DNA of 38,994 bases from Lysobacter_C sp966210725 (GTDB taxonomy: Bacteria; Pseudomonadota; Gammaproteobacteria; Xanthomonadales; Xanthomonadaceae): positions 1-38,994 of the forward strand of contig CBIHLN010000019.1 in NCBI GenBank assembly GCA_966210725.1, in the 5' to 3' direction. The notes under the pieces are model-generated. The model worked only from the letters and a program-made list of their open reading frames with translations. It had not been told where the DNA came from and ran no database searches. The position numbers and the translations under genes are program-made. This document shows positions 1 to 8,435 of this stretch, in pieces (position 1 is the stretch's first letter; each line of letters starts with the position of its first letter).

Positions 1-1030
1 GGCGGCTGGTGAGGAACTTGCCGCCGCTGCGGTCCTTGACGCCGGCGAACGGCGAATCGTTGACCTGGAAGGTCATCGAGATCGTCGGCTCGTCGACCGT
101 CAGCACCGGCAGCTGCTCGACCGCGGACGGGTCGCACAGCGTGTCGGAAATGCCCAGCGGGTCCACGCCCGAGAACGCGATGATGTCGCCGGCGCCGGCC
201 TCGGGCACTTCCACGCGCTCCAGGCCCATGAAGCCCAGCACCTGCAGCACCTTGCCGTTGCGGGTCTTGCCCTCGCGGTCGATCACGGTGACCTGCTGGT
301 TGGTCTTGACCTTGCCGCGCTGGATGCGGCCGATGCCGATCATGCCGACGTAGCTGTTGTAGTCCAGGCTGGTCACGCGCATCTGGAACGGGCCGTCCGG
401 GTCGACCGGCGGCGCCGGCACGTGCTGGCAGATGGCCTGGAACAGCGGCGTCATGTCACCGTCGCGCACGCTCTCGTCCATGCCGGCGTAGCCCTGCAGG
501 CCAGAGGCATAGACGGTGGTGAAGTCGAGCTGCTCGTCGGTCGCGCCCAGGCGGTCGAACAGGTCGAAGGTCTGGTCCAGCACCCAGCTGGCGCGCGCGC
601 CCGGGCGGTCGACCTTGTTGACCACCACGATCGGCTTGAAGCCCATCGCGAACGCCTTCTGCGTGACGAAGCGCGTCTGCGGCATCGGGCCGTCCATCGC
701 ATCGACCAGGATCAGCACCGAGTCGACCATCGACAGCACGCGCTCGACCTCGCCACCGAAGTCGGCGTGGCCCGGGGTGTCGACGATGTTGATGCGCCAG
801 GTCTCGCCGTCCGGGTCGGTCCAGCGGATGGCGGTGTTCTTGGAGAGGATCGTGATGCCACGCTCCTTCTCGATGTCGTTGCTGTCCATGACGCGGTCGG
901 GCACGACGGCGCGCTCGTCCAGGGTGCCGGACTGCTTGAGCAGCTGGTCGACGAGGGTGGTCTTGCCATGGTCGACGTGGGCGACGATGGCAATGTTGCG
1001 CAGGCGTTCGACGGAGTTGGATGCGGACAT
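1..1030 (-). CDS. typA: Translational GTPase TypA/BipA, 3' end cut by window edge
   Basis: The minus strand encodes about 343 N-terminal residues of TypA/BipA, a ribosome-binding GTPase related to EF-G that acts in stress adaptation and ribosome assembly. The frame begins MSASNSVERLRNIAIVAHVD and carries the G1 P-loop AHVDHGKTTL, the G2 region ERGITI, G3 DTPGHADF and G4 NKVD, followed by the beta-barrel domain II (QRGKVKTNQQV, FMGLERVEV). The family is near 610 residues, so the EF-G-like C-terminal domains lie outside the window. The start is the ATG at 1030 (complement); no clear Shine-Dalgarno precedes it. A TATAAT lies upstream on the minus strand at 1082-1077, giving a leader of about 40 bases. 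It is divergent from ppiB. Identity is secure; only the 3' end is missing. Confidence 0.96.
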   Translation of the reverse strand, partial: MSASNSVERLRNIAIVAHVDHGKTTLVDQLLKQSGTLDERAVVPDRVMDSNDIEKERGITILSKNTAIRWTDPDGETWRINIVDTPGHADFGGEVERVLSMVDSVLILVDAMDGPMPQTRFVTQKAFAMGFKPIVVVNKVDRPGARASWVLDQTFDLFDRLGATDEQLDFTTVYASGLQGYAGMDESVRDGDMTPLFQAICQHVPAPPVDPDGPFQMRVTSLDYNSYVGMIGIGRIQRGKVKTNQQVTVIDREGKTRNGKVLQVLGFMGLERVEVPEAGAGDIIAFSGVDPLGISDTLCDPSAVEQLPVLTVDEPTISMTFQVNDSPFAGVKDRSGGKFLTSR

Positions 1031-1076
1031 GCGGACAGGGCGCCGTTCGACGCTCGGGACAGGGAGGAAGCCGGCC

Positions 1077-1082
1077 ATTATA
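1077..1082 (-). promoter_or_regulatory. Putative -10 element for typA
   Basis: The minus strand reads TATAAT here, 46 bases before the typA start codon. No good -35 hexamer was found at 16-18 bases, so only the -10 is proposed. Confidence 0.45.
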
Positions 1083-1193
1083 GCGGCCAAACCGGCCTGA
1101 ATGCGGGCATCCGGGCGGCGCTGGGGTATTCTTGGCGGCCCCCTGTTCACGCCGCCGCTGGCGCCCGTGTCCAACCCCCACCAGGAGTCCCGC

Positions 1194-1694
<501 letters not shown>

Positions 1695-1729
1695 TCCGGG
1701 GCGCCCGGGGGACCCCGGGACCGCCGGTC

Positions 1730-1762
1730 ACGACGCCCGCCACCGTGCGGGCGTCGTCGTTT
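1730..1762 (+). terminator. Probable rho-independent terminator of ppiB
   Basis: A perfect 11-bp inverted repeat (ACGACGCCCGC 1730-1740 and GCGGGCGTCGT 1747-1757, 6-base loop) starts 35 bases after the ppiB stop and is followed by cgttt. The T tract is short, so termination may be weak. Confidence 0.6.
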
Positions 1763-1865
1763 CCGCGGCCGGCCGGCCCCGGCCTAAATGGTTTCACGTG
1801 GTACTATTTTCCGGCTGATGGCCGCTGTCGCGGCCGTTCCGTCGAACCCCCACGAGGTCACCACG

Positions 1866-3071
1866 ATGCCCCAGCTCGCCCGGCGCATCGGTCGCGCCAA
1901 GCCCAGCGCGATCATGCAGATTGCCGAGAAGGCCAAGCGCCTGAAGTCCGAAGGCCGCGACATCATCAGCTTCTCGATCGGCGTCCCGAACTTCCTCCCC
2001 GGCGAACACGTCTACGAGGCCGCCCGCCAGGCACTGGCGCACGACTCCGGCCAGTACGGCAGCAACCGCGGCAGCGACGCGATGCTCGATGCGTTCCTCG
2101 AGCACATCAACAAGATCGGCATGACCGGCTACGGCCGTGTCAACCTCGCCACCGGCGTGGGCGCCAAGCACGTGCTCTACAACCTGGCCGAGGCGCTGCT
2201 GGACGAGGGCGACACGATCGCCTTCCCGACGCCGTACTGGACCAGCTACCTGGACATCGCCGAGATCGTCAACGCGAAGGTCGAGCTGCTGCCGTGCCCG
2301 CCCGAGCAGGACTACAAGCTGACCCCGGCGCAGCTTGACGCCGCGCTGGCGAAGAAGCCGCGCCTGTTCCTGTTCAACAACCCGTCCAACCCGACCGGCA
2401 TGGTCTACGCGAAGGACGAGATCGGTGCGCTGGCCGATGTCATCGCCAAGTACCCGGACACCTGGGTCATCACCGACGACATCTACAACCGGATGGTGTT
2501 CGACGGCGTGGGCTACCACAACTTCGTGCACGCGCGCCCCGAGCTGCGCGACCGCGTGATCTTCGTCGACTCGCTGTCCAAGACCTACGGCATGCCGGGC
2601 TGGCGCGTGGGCTTCATGGCCGGGCCGGAGGTCGTCGCTCAGGCCGTGGTGACGATGAACTCCAACCACATCACCAACCTGCCGGAAATCGTCAGTGCCG
2701 CCGCGGTGGCCGCGCTGTCGGGCCCGCAGGACGTACCCGAAGCCAAGTGCGCCGAGTTCCAGTCCAAGCGCGACCAGGTCATGGACGTGATGAACGCGAT
2801 CCCGGGCGTGGTCTGCCCGCGGCCGCAGGGTGCGTTCTACGTGTTCCCGGACGTGAGCTGCGCCTTCGGCAAGACGCACGGGCCGACCGGCAAGGCCATT
2901 GCCAACGACGTGGACTTCTGCAGCGTGCTGCTGGAGGCCAAGGGCGTGGCCTGCGTGCCGGGTTCGGCCTTCGGCGAACCACGCGCGATGCGCATCAGCT
3001 ACACCTGCCCGACGCCGCAGCTGGAGCCGGGCATGCAGCGCATCCGGGAGTTTTTCGGCGAGCTGTCGTAA
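1866..3071 (+). CDS. Class I/II PLP-dependent aminotransferase (aspartate aminotransferase-like)
   Basis: This 401-residue fold-type I aminotransferase probably acts on aspartate or a related amino acid with 2-oxoglutarate. The Schiff-base lysine is K239 in SLSKTYGMPGWRVG; FNNPSNPTG and ITDDIYNRMVF hold the cofactor-binding Asn and Asp/Tyr residues; R376 in RISYT would bind the substrate carboxylate. The start at 1866 (MPQLARRIGRAKPSAIMQ) matches the usual N-terminus of the family; an in-frame ATG at 1788 would add 26 unlike residues. The Shine-Dalgarno is weak (acgagg). The next gene follows after 15 bases and may be co-transcribed. Substrate is not settled by sequence: aspartate, prephenate or aromatic acids are possible. 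Confidence 0.88.
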   Translation: MPQLARRIGRAKPSAIMQIAEKAKRLKSEGRDIISFSIGVPNFLPGEHVYEAARQALAHDSGQYGSNRGSDAMLDAFLEHINKIGMTGYGRVNLATGVGAKHVLYNLAEALLDEGDTIAFPTPYWTSYLDIAEIVNAKVELLPCPPEQDYKLTPAQLDAALAKKPRLFLFNNPSNPTGMVYAKDEIGALADVIAKYPDTWVITDDIYNRMVFDGVGYHNFVHARPELRDRVIFVDSLSKTYGMPGWRVGFMAGPEVVAQAVVTMNSNHITNLPEIVSAAAVAALSGPQDVPEAKCAEFQSKRDQVMDVMNAIPGVVCPRPQGAFYVFPDVSCAFGKTHGPTGKAIANDVDFCSVLLEAKGVACVPGSAFGEPRAMRISYTCPTPQLEPGMQRIREFFGELS

Positions 3072-3086
3072 GGGCAGGGCGGCCTC

Positions 3087-3443
3087 GTGCGTGCGCTCGT
3101 GCTGCTGGTGCTGGCCGCCCTCGTCGGCGGCTACCTGCATTTCCGCGAGCCACCCGCGCCCGAGCTGCAGCCCGGCGACCCGCGCCACGATACGGGTGAG
3201 TCGCGCATCGTGATGCTGGCCGCCGACTGGTGCGGCTACTGCCGCAAGCAACGCAAGGATTTCGAGCTGGCCAACGTGCGCTACCGCGTCCTCGACATCG
3301 AAACGCCCGAAGGCGACCGCGCCATGAAGGCGTTGGGTGCACGTGGCGTGCCGGTCACCGTGATCGGCCAGGACGTGGTGCGCGGCTACGACACCGCCGC
3401 GCTCGACGAATACCTCCAACCCCTCGGTTACCGCGTCTACTGA
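3087..3443 (+). CDS. Glutaredoxin/thioredoxin-fold protein with N-terminal membrane anchor
   Basis: This small protein (118 residues) begins with a hydrophobic stretch, RALVLLVLAALVGGYLHF, that reads as an uncleaved anchor or signal sequence, followed by a thioredoxin-fold domain with the redox motif WCGYC (about residues 49-53) and the cis-proline segment RGVPVTVIG. It therefore probably performs thiol-disulphide exchange on the periplasmic face of the membrane; partner unknown. The start codon is GTG at 3087, 15 bases after the aminotransferase stop, with aagggcagg upstream as a weak ribosome site. It may be translationally linked to the upstream gene. Family membership is clear; specific function is not. 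Confidence 0.8.
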   Translation: MRALVLLVLAALVGGYLHFREPPAPELQPGDPRHDTGESRIVMLAADWCGYCRKQRKDFELANVRYRVLDIETPEGDRAMKALGARGVPVTVIGQDVVRGYDTAALDEYLQPLGYRVY

Positions 3444-3479
3444 CGCGCGCCCCCACCCATCCCCGCGAAGGATTTCCCC

Positions 3480-4466
3480 ATGAAGACTCCCGTCCGCGTT
3501 GCCGTCACCGGTGCTGCCGGCCAGATCGGCTACTCCCTGCTGTTCCGCATCGCCTCCGGCGAAATGCTGGGCAAGGACCAGCCGGTCATCCTGCAGATGC
3601 TCGAGCTGCCGATGGAGAAGGCCCAGGCAGCGCTCAAGGGCGTGATGATGGAGCTGGAAGACTGTGCGTTCCCGCTGCTGGCCGGCATGGTCGGCACCGA
3701 CGACGCCGAAGTCGCGTTCAAGGACGCCGACATCGCCCTGCTGGTCGGCGCGCGTCCGCGCGGCCCGGGCATGGAGCGCAAGGACCTGCTGCTCGAGAAC
3801 GCCAAGATCTTCACCGCCCAGGGCGCCGCGCTGAACAAGGTCGCCAGCCGCGACGTCAAGGTGCTGGTGGTCGGCAACCCGGCCAACACCAACGCCTACA
3901 TCGCCATGAAGTCCGCCCCGGACCTGCCGGCCAAGAACTTCACCGCGATGCTGCGCCTGGACCACAACCGCGCACTCAGCCAACTGGCCAACAAGGCCGG
4001 CGTCGCCGTGGCCGACATCGAGAAGCTGGTCGTGTGGGGCAACCACAGCCCGACCATGTACCCGGACTACCGCTTCGCCACCGTCAACGGGCAGTCGCTG
4101 AAGGACAAGATCAACGACGCCGACTGGAACGCGAATGAATTCATCCCGAAGGTGGGCAAGCGCGGCGCGGCCATCATCGAAGCGCGCGGCCTGTCGTCGG
4201 CCGCCTCGGCCGCCAACGCTGCCATCGATCACATCCGCGACTGGGTGCTGGGCACCGACGGCAAGTGGGCCACCATGGGCGTGCCGTCCGACGGCAGCTA
4301 CGGCATCCCGGAAGGCGTGATCTACGGCGTGCCCGTGACCTGCGCCAACGGCGAGTACACCCGCGTCACCGACCTGCCGGTCGACGACTTCAGCCGCGCC
4401 GCCATGGACAAGACGCTGGCCGAGCTGGAGGAAGAGCGCGCCGGCGTGGCGCACCTGCTGGGCTGA
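3480..4466 (+). CDS. mdh: Malate dehydrogenase (NAD-dependent)
   Basis: This 328-residue enzyme oxidises malate to oxaloacetate in the TCA cycle. It has the Rossmann motif VTGAAGQIGYSLLF (residues 9-22), the substrate loop ARPRGPGMERKDLL with its mobile-loop arginines, VVGNPANTNAY, the LRLDHNRA arginine and the catalytic histidine in VWGNHSPTMYPD. The length and the PRGPGM loop fit the cytosolic-type MDH found in many proteobacteria rather than E. coli-type Mdh. The start at 3480 has GAAGGA 10-15 bases upstream. The gene is set off from the thioredoxin-fold gene by 36 bases and from the next gene by 70. Confidence 0.97.
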   Translation: MKTPVRVAVTGAAGQIGYSLLFRIASGEMLGKDQPVILQMLELPMEKAQAALKGVMMELEDCAFPLLAGMVGTDDAEVAFKDADIALLVGARPRGPGMERKDLLLENAKIFTAQGAALNKVASRDVKVLVVGNPANTNAYIAMKSAPDLPAKNFTAMLRLDHNRALSQLANKAGVAVADIEKLVVWGNHSPTMYPDYRFATVNGQSLKDKINDADWNANEFIPKVGKRGAAIIEARGLSSAASAANAAIDHIRDWVLGTDGKWATMGVPSDGSYGIPEGVIYGVPVTCANGEYTRVTDLPVDDFSRAAMDKTLAELEEERAGVAHLLG

Positions 4467-4489
4467 TCATTACTTCAGGTGTTGTCATG

Positions 4490-4514
4490 GAGGGCGGCCC
4501 GGTGGGTCGCCCTC
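4490..4514 (+). terminator. Inverted repeat after mdh, possible weak terminator
   Basis: GAGGGCG (4490-4496) and CGCCCTC (4508-4514) pair around an 11-base loop, 24 bases after the mdh stop. No T tract follows, so this may be only a 3'-end stabilising hairpin. Confidence 0.35.
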
Positions 4515-4536
4515 GTCACATTCGGAGCCGAGAGCA

Positions 4537-5775
4537 ATGGAAGGAGTTGCGTCCCACGTCTGGAGCAGAGCCGTCTCTCGGAGGATTTTTTTTCTGGAGA
4601 TTGCTGCGATTGTGGTCCTCGCGGCAGTCCTCGCTGTCCAGTTCGCTCCAGAGCCCTTTAGCGACTGGCGATACTACTGGGACGCCGCAGGTAATCCCGA
4701 CCGCTATGAGCGGGGCGGTGCCGCCTTGGTCTTGCTGGGGTGGCTCAAACAACTCGGCGCTTCTCCCCACCTGACGATGCTGGTGCTTAACCTGGCCGCG
4801 GGGATTGCCACATTGGTGCTCGCACGCCGCGTGGATCCGACGCCGGGCAAATGGGCATCCCACTTGGTTGCCCTGTACCTGCTGCTGTTGACGCCGTACT
4901 TTGGCATCGTCCAGTTCGACCTCATCGCTACCATGAGTCTGGGCCTTGGCTTGGCGCTGATCCTGCGTCCGTCTTTCCGAATAAGCCGGCTCGGTTCAGT
5001 GGCGATGGCTATCGTCGCGATCGCCGCGGCCGTGTCCACCCGTCCCCAATTCCTGCTGGTGTTGTCCACCTTGAGTGGGCTGTTGGTCCTGGCCTGGTGG
5101 GCGGGCAGGAAGCACCGGACCGGCTTGCAGATCCACGTCGCAGTCGTCCTTTTTGCAGGTGCATTGGCGGGCTTCGGCTTCGACTCCGCGCTTCGCGCCA
5201 ATGCCGAGCGCAGCGGCGCGATCCGGACGAACTCATCGGTGACCCTGTATTCGGGCCTGCTGGCCTCTTCCACTCGTCTCGCCGACTGTGGCCGATGGTC
5301 CGTCGAAGCAACGGCGACTATGCGGTCCGATCTGGAAAAGCCGCTGGCGCAGGCTGTGGTCGAGCGCCTCCAGTTGCAACCAGTCTCGCACTGGGTGGCC
5401 GTGATGATTTGCAAGGTCCCGCAGATCGTCACTCCACCGCCGTTTGCGTGGTCGTGGCTGGTGGAGTCGCCATCGCAAGAATCACCACCGTCCGCAGAAA
5501 CCCTACGGAAGGTCGCATTGATCGAACAACTGATCTATCGATCCCTCTCGGTGCTGTTCTACATTCTGACTCTGGTGTTGGCATGGCGGCACCGGTCGGG
5601 CACCGGCCTCGGGTGGCTGCCGGTTCTCTGGCTGCTGGCATTCGGTCTGGTCCACCTTGTCTTCGAGGTGCAGGGGCGATACTTCCTCGCGATGCTCCTC
5701 CTCTTGCCGGTCCTCTGCGCCCTGGTGATACGGAACGAAAGGCCCGAAGCCGAGCGTCCTGAGCGGCTCGGATAG
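4537..5775 (+). CDS. Polytopic membrane protein, possible GT-C-type glycosyltransferase
   Basis: This 412-residue protein of unknown function has about nine to ten hydrophobic segments: one near residues 17-37, several between 80 and 215, and three at the C-terminus. After the first helix comes FSDWRYYWDAAG, which could be the acidic extracytoplasmic loop of a GT-C enzyme, and the last helices contain HLVFEVQGRYFLAMLLLLPVL, like the EVQxRY motif of ArnT/PMT-related proteins. I infer a lipid-linked sugar transferase or related envelope protein, at low certainty. By eye its GC content and codon use are lower than those of mdh and prpB on either side, which suggests acquisition. A run of eight T at 4586-4593 lies in the coding sequence. 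The start is ATG 4537 after a gagagca spacer. Confidence 0.7.
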   Translation: MEGVASHVWSRAVSRRIFFLEIAAIVVLAAVLAVQFAPEPFSDWRYYWDAAGNPDRYERGGAALVLLGWLKQLGASPHLTMLVLNLAAGIATLVLARRVDPTPGKWASHLVALYLLLLTPYFGIVQFDLIATMSLGLGLALILRPSFRISRLGSVAMAIVAIAAAVSTRPQFLLVLSTLSGLLVLAWWAGRKHRTGLQIHVAVVLFAGALAGFGFDSALRANAERSGAIRTNSSVTLYSGLLASSTRLADCGRWSVEATATMRSDLEKPLAQAVVERLQLQPVSHWVAVMICKVPQIVTPPPFAWSWLVESPSQESPPSAETLRKVALIEQLIYRSLSVLFYILTLVLAWRHRSGTGLGWLPVLWLLAFGLVHLVFEVQGRYFLAMLLLLPVLCALVIRNERPEAERPERLG

Positions 5776-5808
5776 AATGATGAGCTCGCCACCCGAACTG
5801 GGAAATAC

Positions 5809-6696
5809 ATGAACCGCGTCTCTAACGGCACGAAGTTCCGGGCCGCCATCGAAGAAGAATCCCCCTTGCAGGTCATGGGCGCGATCACCGCCTACGCCGG
5901 CCTGATGGCCAAGCGGGTGGGCTACAAGGCGCTGTACCTGTCGGGCGGCGGCGTGGCGGCCAACTCGCTGGGCATGCCCGATCTGGGCATCAGCACCATG
6001 GAGGACGTGCTGACCGACGCGCGCCGCATCGTCGACGCCACCGGCATGCCACTGCTGGTGGACATCGACACCGGCTGGGGCGGGGCCTTCAACATCGGCC
6101 GCACGGTGCGTTCGTTCGAGCGCGTCGGCGTCGCCGCCGTGCACATGGAGGACCAGGTCGGCCAGAAGCGCTGCGGCCACCGGCCCGGCAAGGAAGTCGT
6201 GTCCAAGGGCGAGATGGTCGACCGGGTGAAGGCGGCCGTCGATGCACGGACCGACGACGGTTTCGTGGTCATGGCGCGGACCGATGCCGCGGCGGTGGAA
6301 GGCGTGGATGCCGCGATCGAACGTGCCGTCGCCTACGTAGAGGCCGGCGCCGACATGATCTTCCCGGAGGCGATGGGTTCGCTCGACGACTACCGCCGCT
6401 TCAAGCAGGCGGTGAAGGTGCCGATCCTGGCCAACCTCACCGAGTTCGGCAGCACGCCGTTCTACACCGTCGACGAGTTGCGCGAGGCCGGTGTCGACAT
6501 CGCCCTGTACTGCTGCGGCGCGTATCGCGCCATGAACAAGGCGGCGCTGAATTTCTACGAGACGGTGCGTCGCGACGGCACCCAGAAGCACATCATCGAC
6601 ACCCTGCAGACGCGCGCCGAGCTGTACGACTACCTCGGCTACCACGCCTACGAAGACAAGCTCGACGCGCTGTTCGCATCGGGCAAGGCCGATTGA
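5809..6696 (+). CDS. prpB: Methylisocitrate lyase
   Basis: This 295-residue enzyme cleaves 2-methylisocitrate into pyruvate and succinate, the last step of the 2-methylcitrate cycle for propionyl-CoA. Evidence includes the substrate region YLSGGGVAANSLGMPDLG, the metal-binding VDIDTGWGG, the signature QKRCGHRPGKE (equivalent to the family KKCGH active-site loop) and NLTEFGSTPF. Its length equals that of E. coli PrpB. The start at 5809 follows gggaaatac. prpC comes 55 bases downstream in the same direction, giving a prpBC unit. A TAGAAT overlapping the upstream stop codon could be a -10, but this is weak. Confidence 0.96.
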   Translation: MNRVSNGTKFRAAIEEESPLQVMGAITAYAGLMAKRVGYKALYLSGGGVAANSLGMPDLGISTMEDVLTDARRIVDATGMPLLVDIDTGWGGAFNIGRTVRSFERVGVAAVHMEDQVGQKRCGHRPGKEVVSKGEMVDRVKAAVDARTDDGFVVMARTDAAAVEGVDAAIERAVAYVEAGADMIFPEAMGSLDDYRRFKQAVKVPILANLTEFGSTPFYTVDELREAGVDIALYCCGAYRAMNKAALNFYETVRRDGTQKHIIDTLQTRAELYDYLGYHAYEDKLDALFASGKAD

Positions 6697-6751
6697 CCCG
6701 CCGGCGTCCGGCTGTGCCCGTACGCCCGCTGGACCAGAGAGAGGATTGAAT

Positions 6752-7900
6752 ATGAGCGAGACCAGCACCCTTCCCAAGCCCAAGAAGTCGGTGGCCCTCT
6801 CGGGCACGGCCGCGGGTAACACCGCGCTGTGCACCGTCGGTCGCAGCGGCAACGACCTGCACTACCGCGGCTATGACATCAAGGACCTGGCCACGAAGTC
6901 GACGTTCGAGGAGGTCGCGCACCTGCTGGTCCACGGCGCATTGCCGACCGCCTCGCAGCTCAAGGCCTATCGCACCAAGCTCAAGCGCATGCGCGGGCTT
7001 CCGGCGATCGTGACCGACGCGCTGGAGCTGGTGCCGGCCAACGCCCATCCGATGGATGTACTGCGTACGGGCTGTTCGGTGCTGGGCACCGTGCTGCCGG
7101 AGCGCGACGGGCATCCGGCCTCCGCGGCGCGCGACATCGCCGACACGCTGGTCGCCAGCTTCGGCTCCATGCTGCTGTACTGGTGGCACTTCACCCGCAA
7201 CGGCCGCCGTATCGATGTGGAAACCGACGACGACTCCGTGGCCGGCCACTTCCTGCACCTGCTGCACGGCGAGCCGCCAAGCGCCCTGCACGTGGAGTCC
7301 CTGGACAAGTCCCTGGTGCTGTACGCCGAGCACGAGTTCAATGCCTCGACCTTCACCGCGCGCGTGATCGCCGGCACCGGCAGCGACCTGCACTCGTGCA
7401 TCACCGGTGCCATCGGTGCCCTGCGTGGGCCGAAGCACGGCGGCGCCAACGAAGTGGCGATGGATATCATCAGCCGGTACACCTCGGCGGACGAGGCGGA
7501 GACCGACATCCGCGCGCGCATGGAGCGCAAGGAAATCATCATCGGTTTCGGACATCCGGTGTACACGATCGGCGACCCGCGCAACCCGATCATCAAGGAG
7601 ATCAGCCGCAAGCTCTGCAGTGATGGCGGCAACCAGGTGCTGTTCGACGTGTCCGAGCGCATCGAGACGCTGATGATGGACACGAAGAAGATGTTCCCGA
7701 ACCTGGACTGGTACTCCGCGTCGGCCTATCACATGATGGGCATCCCGACGCCGATGTTCACGCCGCTGTTCGTGATCGCACGCACCACCGGCTGGAGCGC
7801 GCACGTGATCGAGCAGCGCCAGGACGGCAAGATCATCCGGCCCAGCGCGAACTACACCGGTCCAGATGACCGTGCCTACGTGGATATCGAGAAGCGTTGA
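6752..7900 (+). CDS. prpC: 2-Methylcitrate synthase
   Basis: This 382-residue citrate-synthase-family enzyme condenses propionyl-CoA with oxaloacetate to 2-methylcitrate. The family histidines are visible in NAHPMDVLR and in GPKHGGANE, with the catalytic region IIGFGHPVYTIGDPRN further on; YRGYDIKDLA near residue 30 is typical of methylcitrate synthases. The start is ATG 6752, with GAGAGG (6739-6744) upstream; the TTG two codons earlier is less likely. It pairs with prpB. The strong terminator directly after prpC shows that acnD, prpF or prpD are not part of this transcript. Confidence 0.95.
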   Translation: MSETSTLPKPKKSVALSGTAAGNTALCTVGRSGNDLHYRGYDIKDLATKSTFEEVAHLLVHGALPTASQLKAYRTKLKRMRGLPAIVTDALELVPANAHPMDVLRTGCSVLGTVLPERDGHPASAARDIADTLVASFGSMLLYWWHFTRNGRRIDVETDDDSVAGHFLHLLHGEPPSALHVESLDKSLVLYAEHEFNASTFTARVIAGTGSDLHSCITGAIGALRGPKHGGANEVAMDIISRYTSADEAETDIRARMERKEIIIGFGHPVYTIGDPRNPIIKEISRKLCSDGGNQVLFDVSERIETLMMDTKKMFPNLDWYSASAYHMMGIPTPMFTPLFVIARTTGWSAHVIEQRQDGKIIRPSANYTGPDDRAYVDIEKR

Positions 7901-7921
7901 CGGTCGCAGACGTCCGAAAAG

Positions 7922-7949
7922 AAAAAGCCGCGCAAATGCGCGGCTTTTT
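7922..7949. terminator. Strong bidirectional rho-independent terminator
   Basis: A perfect 12-bp inverted repeat (7922-7933 with 7938-7949, 4-base loop) has A5 on one side and T5 on the other around the GC stem GCCGCGC. It sits 21 bases after prpC and 27 bases before the stop of the convergent cell wall hydrolase, so it can end both transcripts. Confidence 0.92.
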
Positions 7950-7976
7950 CTTGCCCGTGCGAATTGTGCGGGTGAA

Positions 7977-8435
7977 TCAGGACGGACGCGGCTTGAGCGA
8001 CTGCACCTTGAGGAAGGTGTGGTCGCCGATGGTCGCGACCTGGTATGCATTCCGCCAGGACGGGGTGGCGATGGCATGCGCCAGGAAGTGGCTCGCGCCC
8101 GGGACGATCTCCTTGCGCTCGCCGGCCGGCAACGCCCAGTTGCGCTCGGCCTCCAGCGCCACCGTGACCGCCTCGCCCCACGCTTCGGTATTGCTCAGGC
8201 GGGTGTTGGGCGAAACGATCGTCGGGGCGAACTGCTTGCGGGCGGTAACGACCTCGCAGACCGAGTCGCCCCACAGGCCGCTGTCGCGGCGTCGCAGTGC
8301 AACCTCGGCGACGGCCTGCTGTCCGCGAACGGACTGGTCGCGCGCTTCCAGATACAGCGTGGTGCTCAGGCACAGCGAATCGGCGGTTTGTGGCGGCAAA
8401 ACAGAGGCCAACCACAGGATCCAGGCCAGTTTCAT
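7977..8435 (-). CDS. Cell wall hydrolase, SleB-like (Hydrolase_2 family)
   Basis: This 152-residue protein starts with a short hydrophobic segment (MKLAWILWLASVLPP) that reads as a signal peptide, followed by a SleB-type domain: TLYLEARDQSVRGQQAVAEVALRR with the candidate catalytic glutamate E30, CEVVTARKQF, and GASHFLA near the C-terminus. Such proteins cleave peptidoglycan glycan strands (lytic transglycosylase or muramidase-like), here probably in the periplasm. It is a minimal single-domain version without LysM or other binding repeats. It converges on prpC and shares its terminator. A CRP/Clp-like palindrome at 8764-8791 lies about 330 bases upstream and might control it. Confidence 0.78.
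   Translation of the reverse strand: MKLAWILWLASVLPPQTADSLCLSTTLYLEARDQSVRGQQAVAEVALRRRDSGLWGDSVCEVVTARKQFAPTIVSPNTRLSNTEAWGEAVTVALEAERNWALPAGERKEIVPGASHFLAHAIATPSWRNAYQVATIGDHTFLKVQSLKPRPS

Noticed and set aside
3087..3443. Mercury or arsenate reductase-like function for the CGYC protein
   Set aside because: The fold and motif fit a glutaredoxin/thioredoxin relative, and no metal-resistance genes are nearby.
1794..4454. An 886-codon open frame on the minus strand
   Set aside because: It is antisense to the aminotransferase, thioredoxin-fold and mdh genes, is rich in His/Val/Arg/Gly as expected from the mirror frame of GC-rich codons, and shows no family motif.
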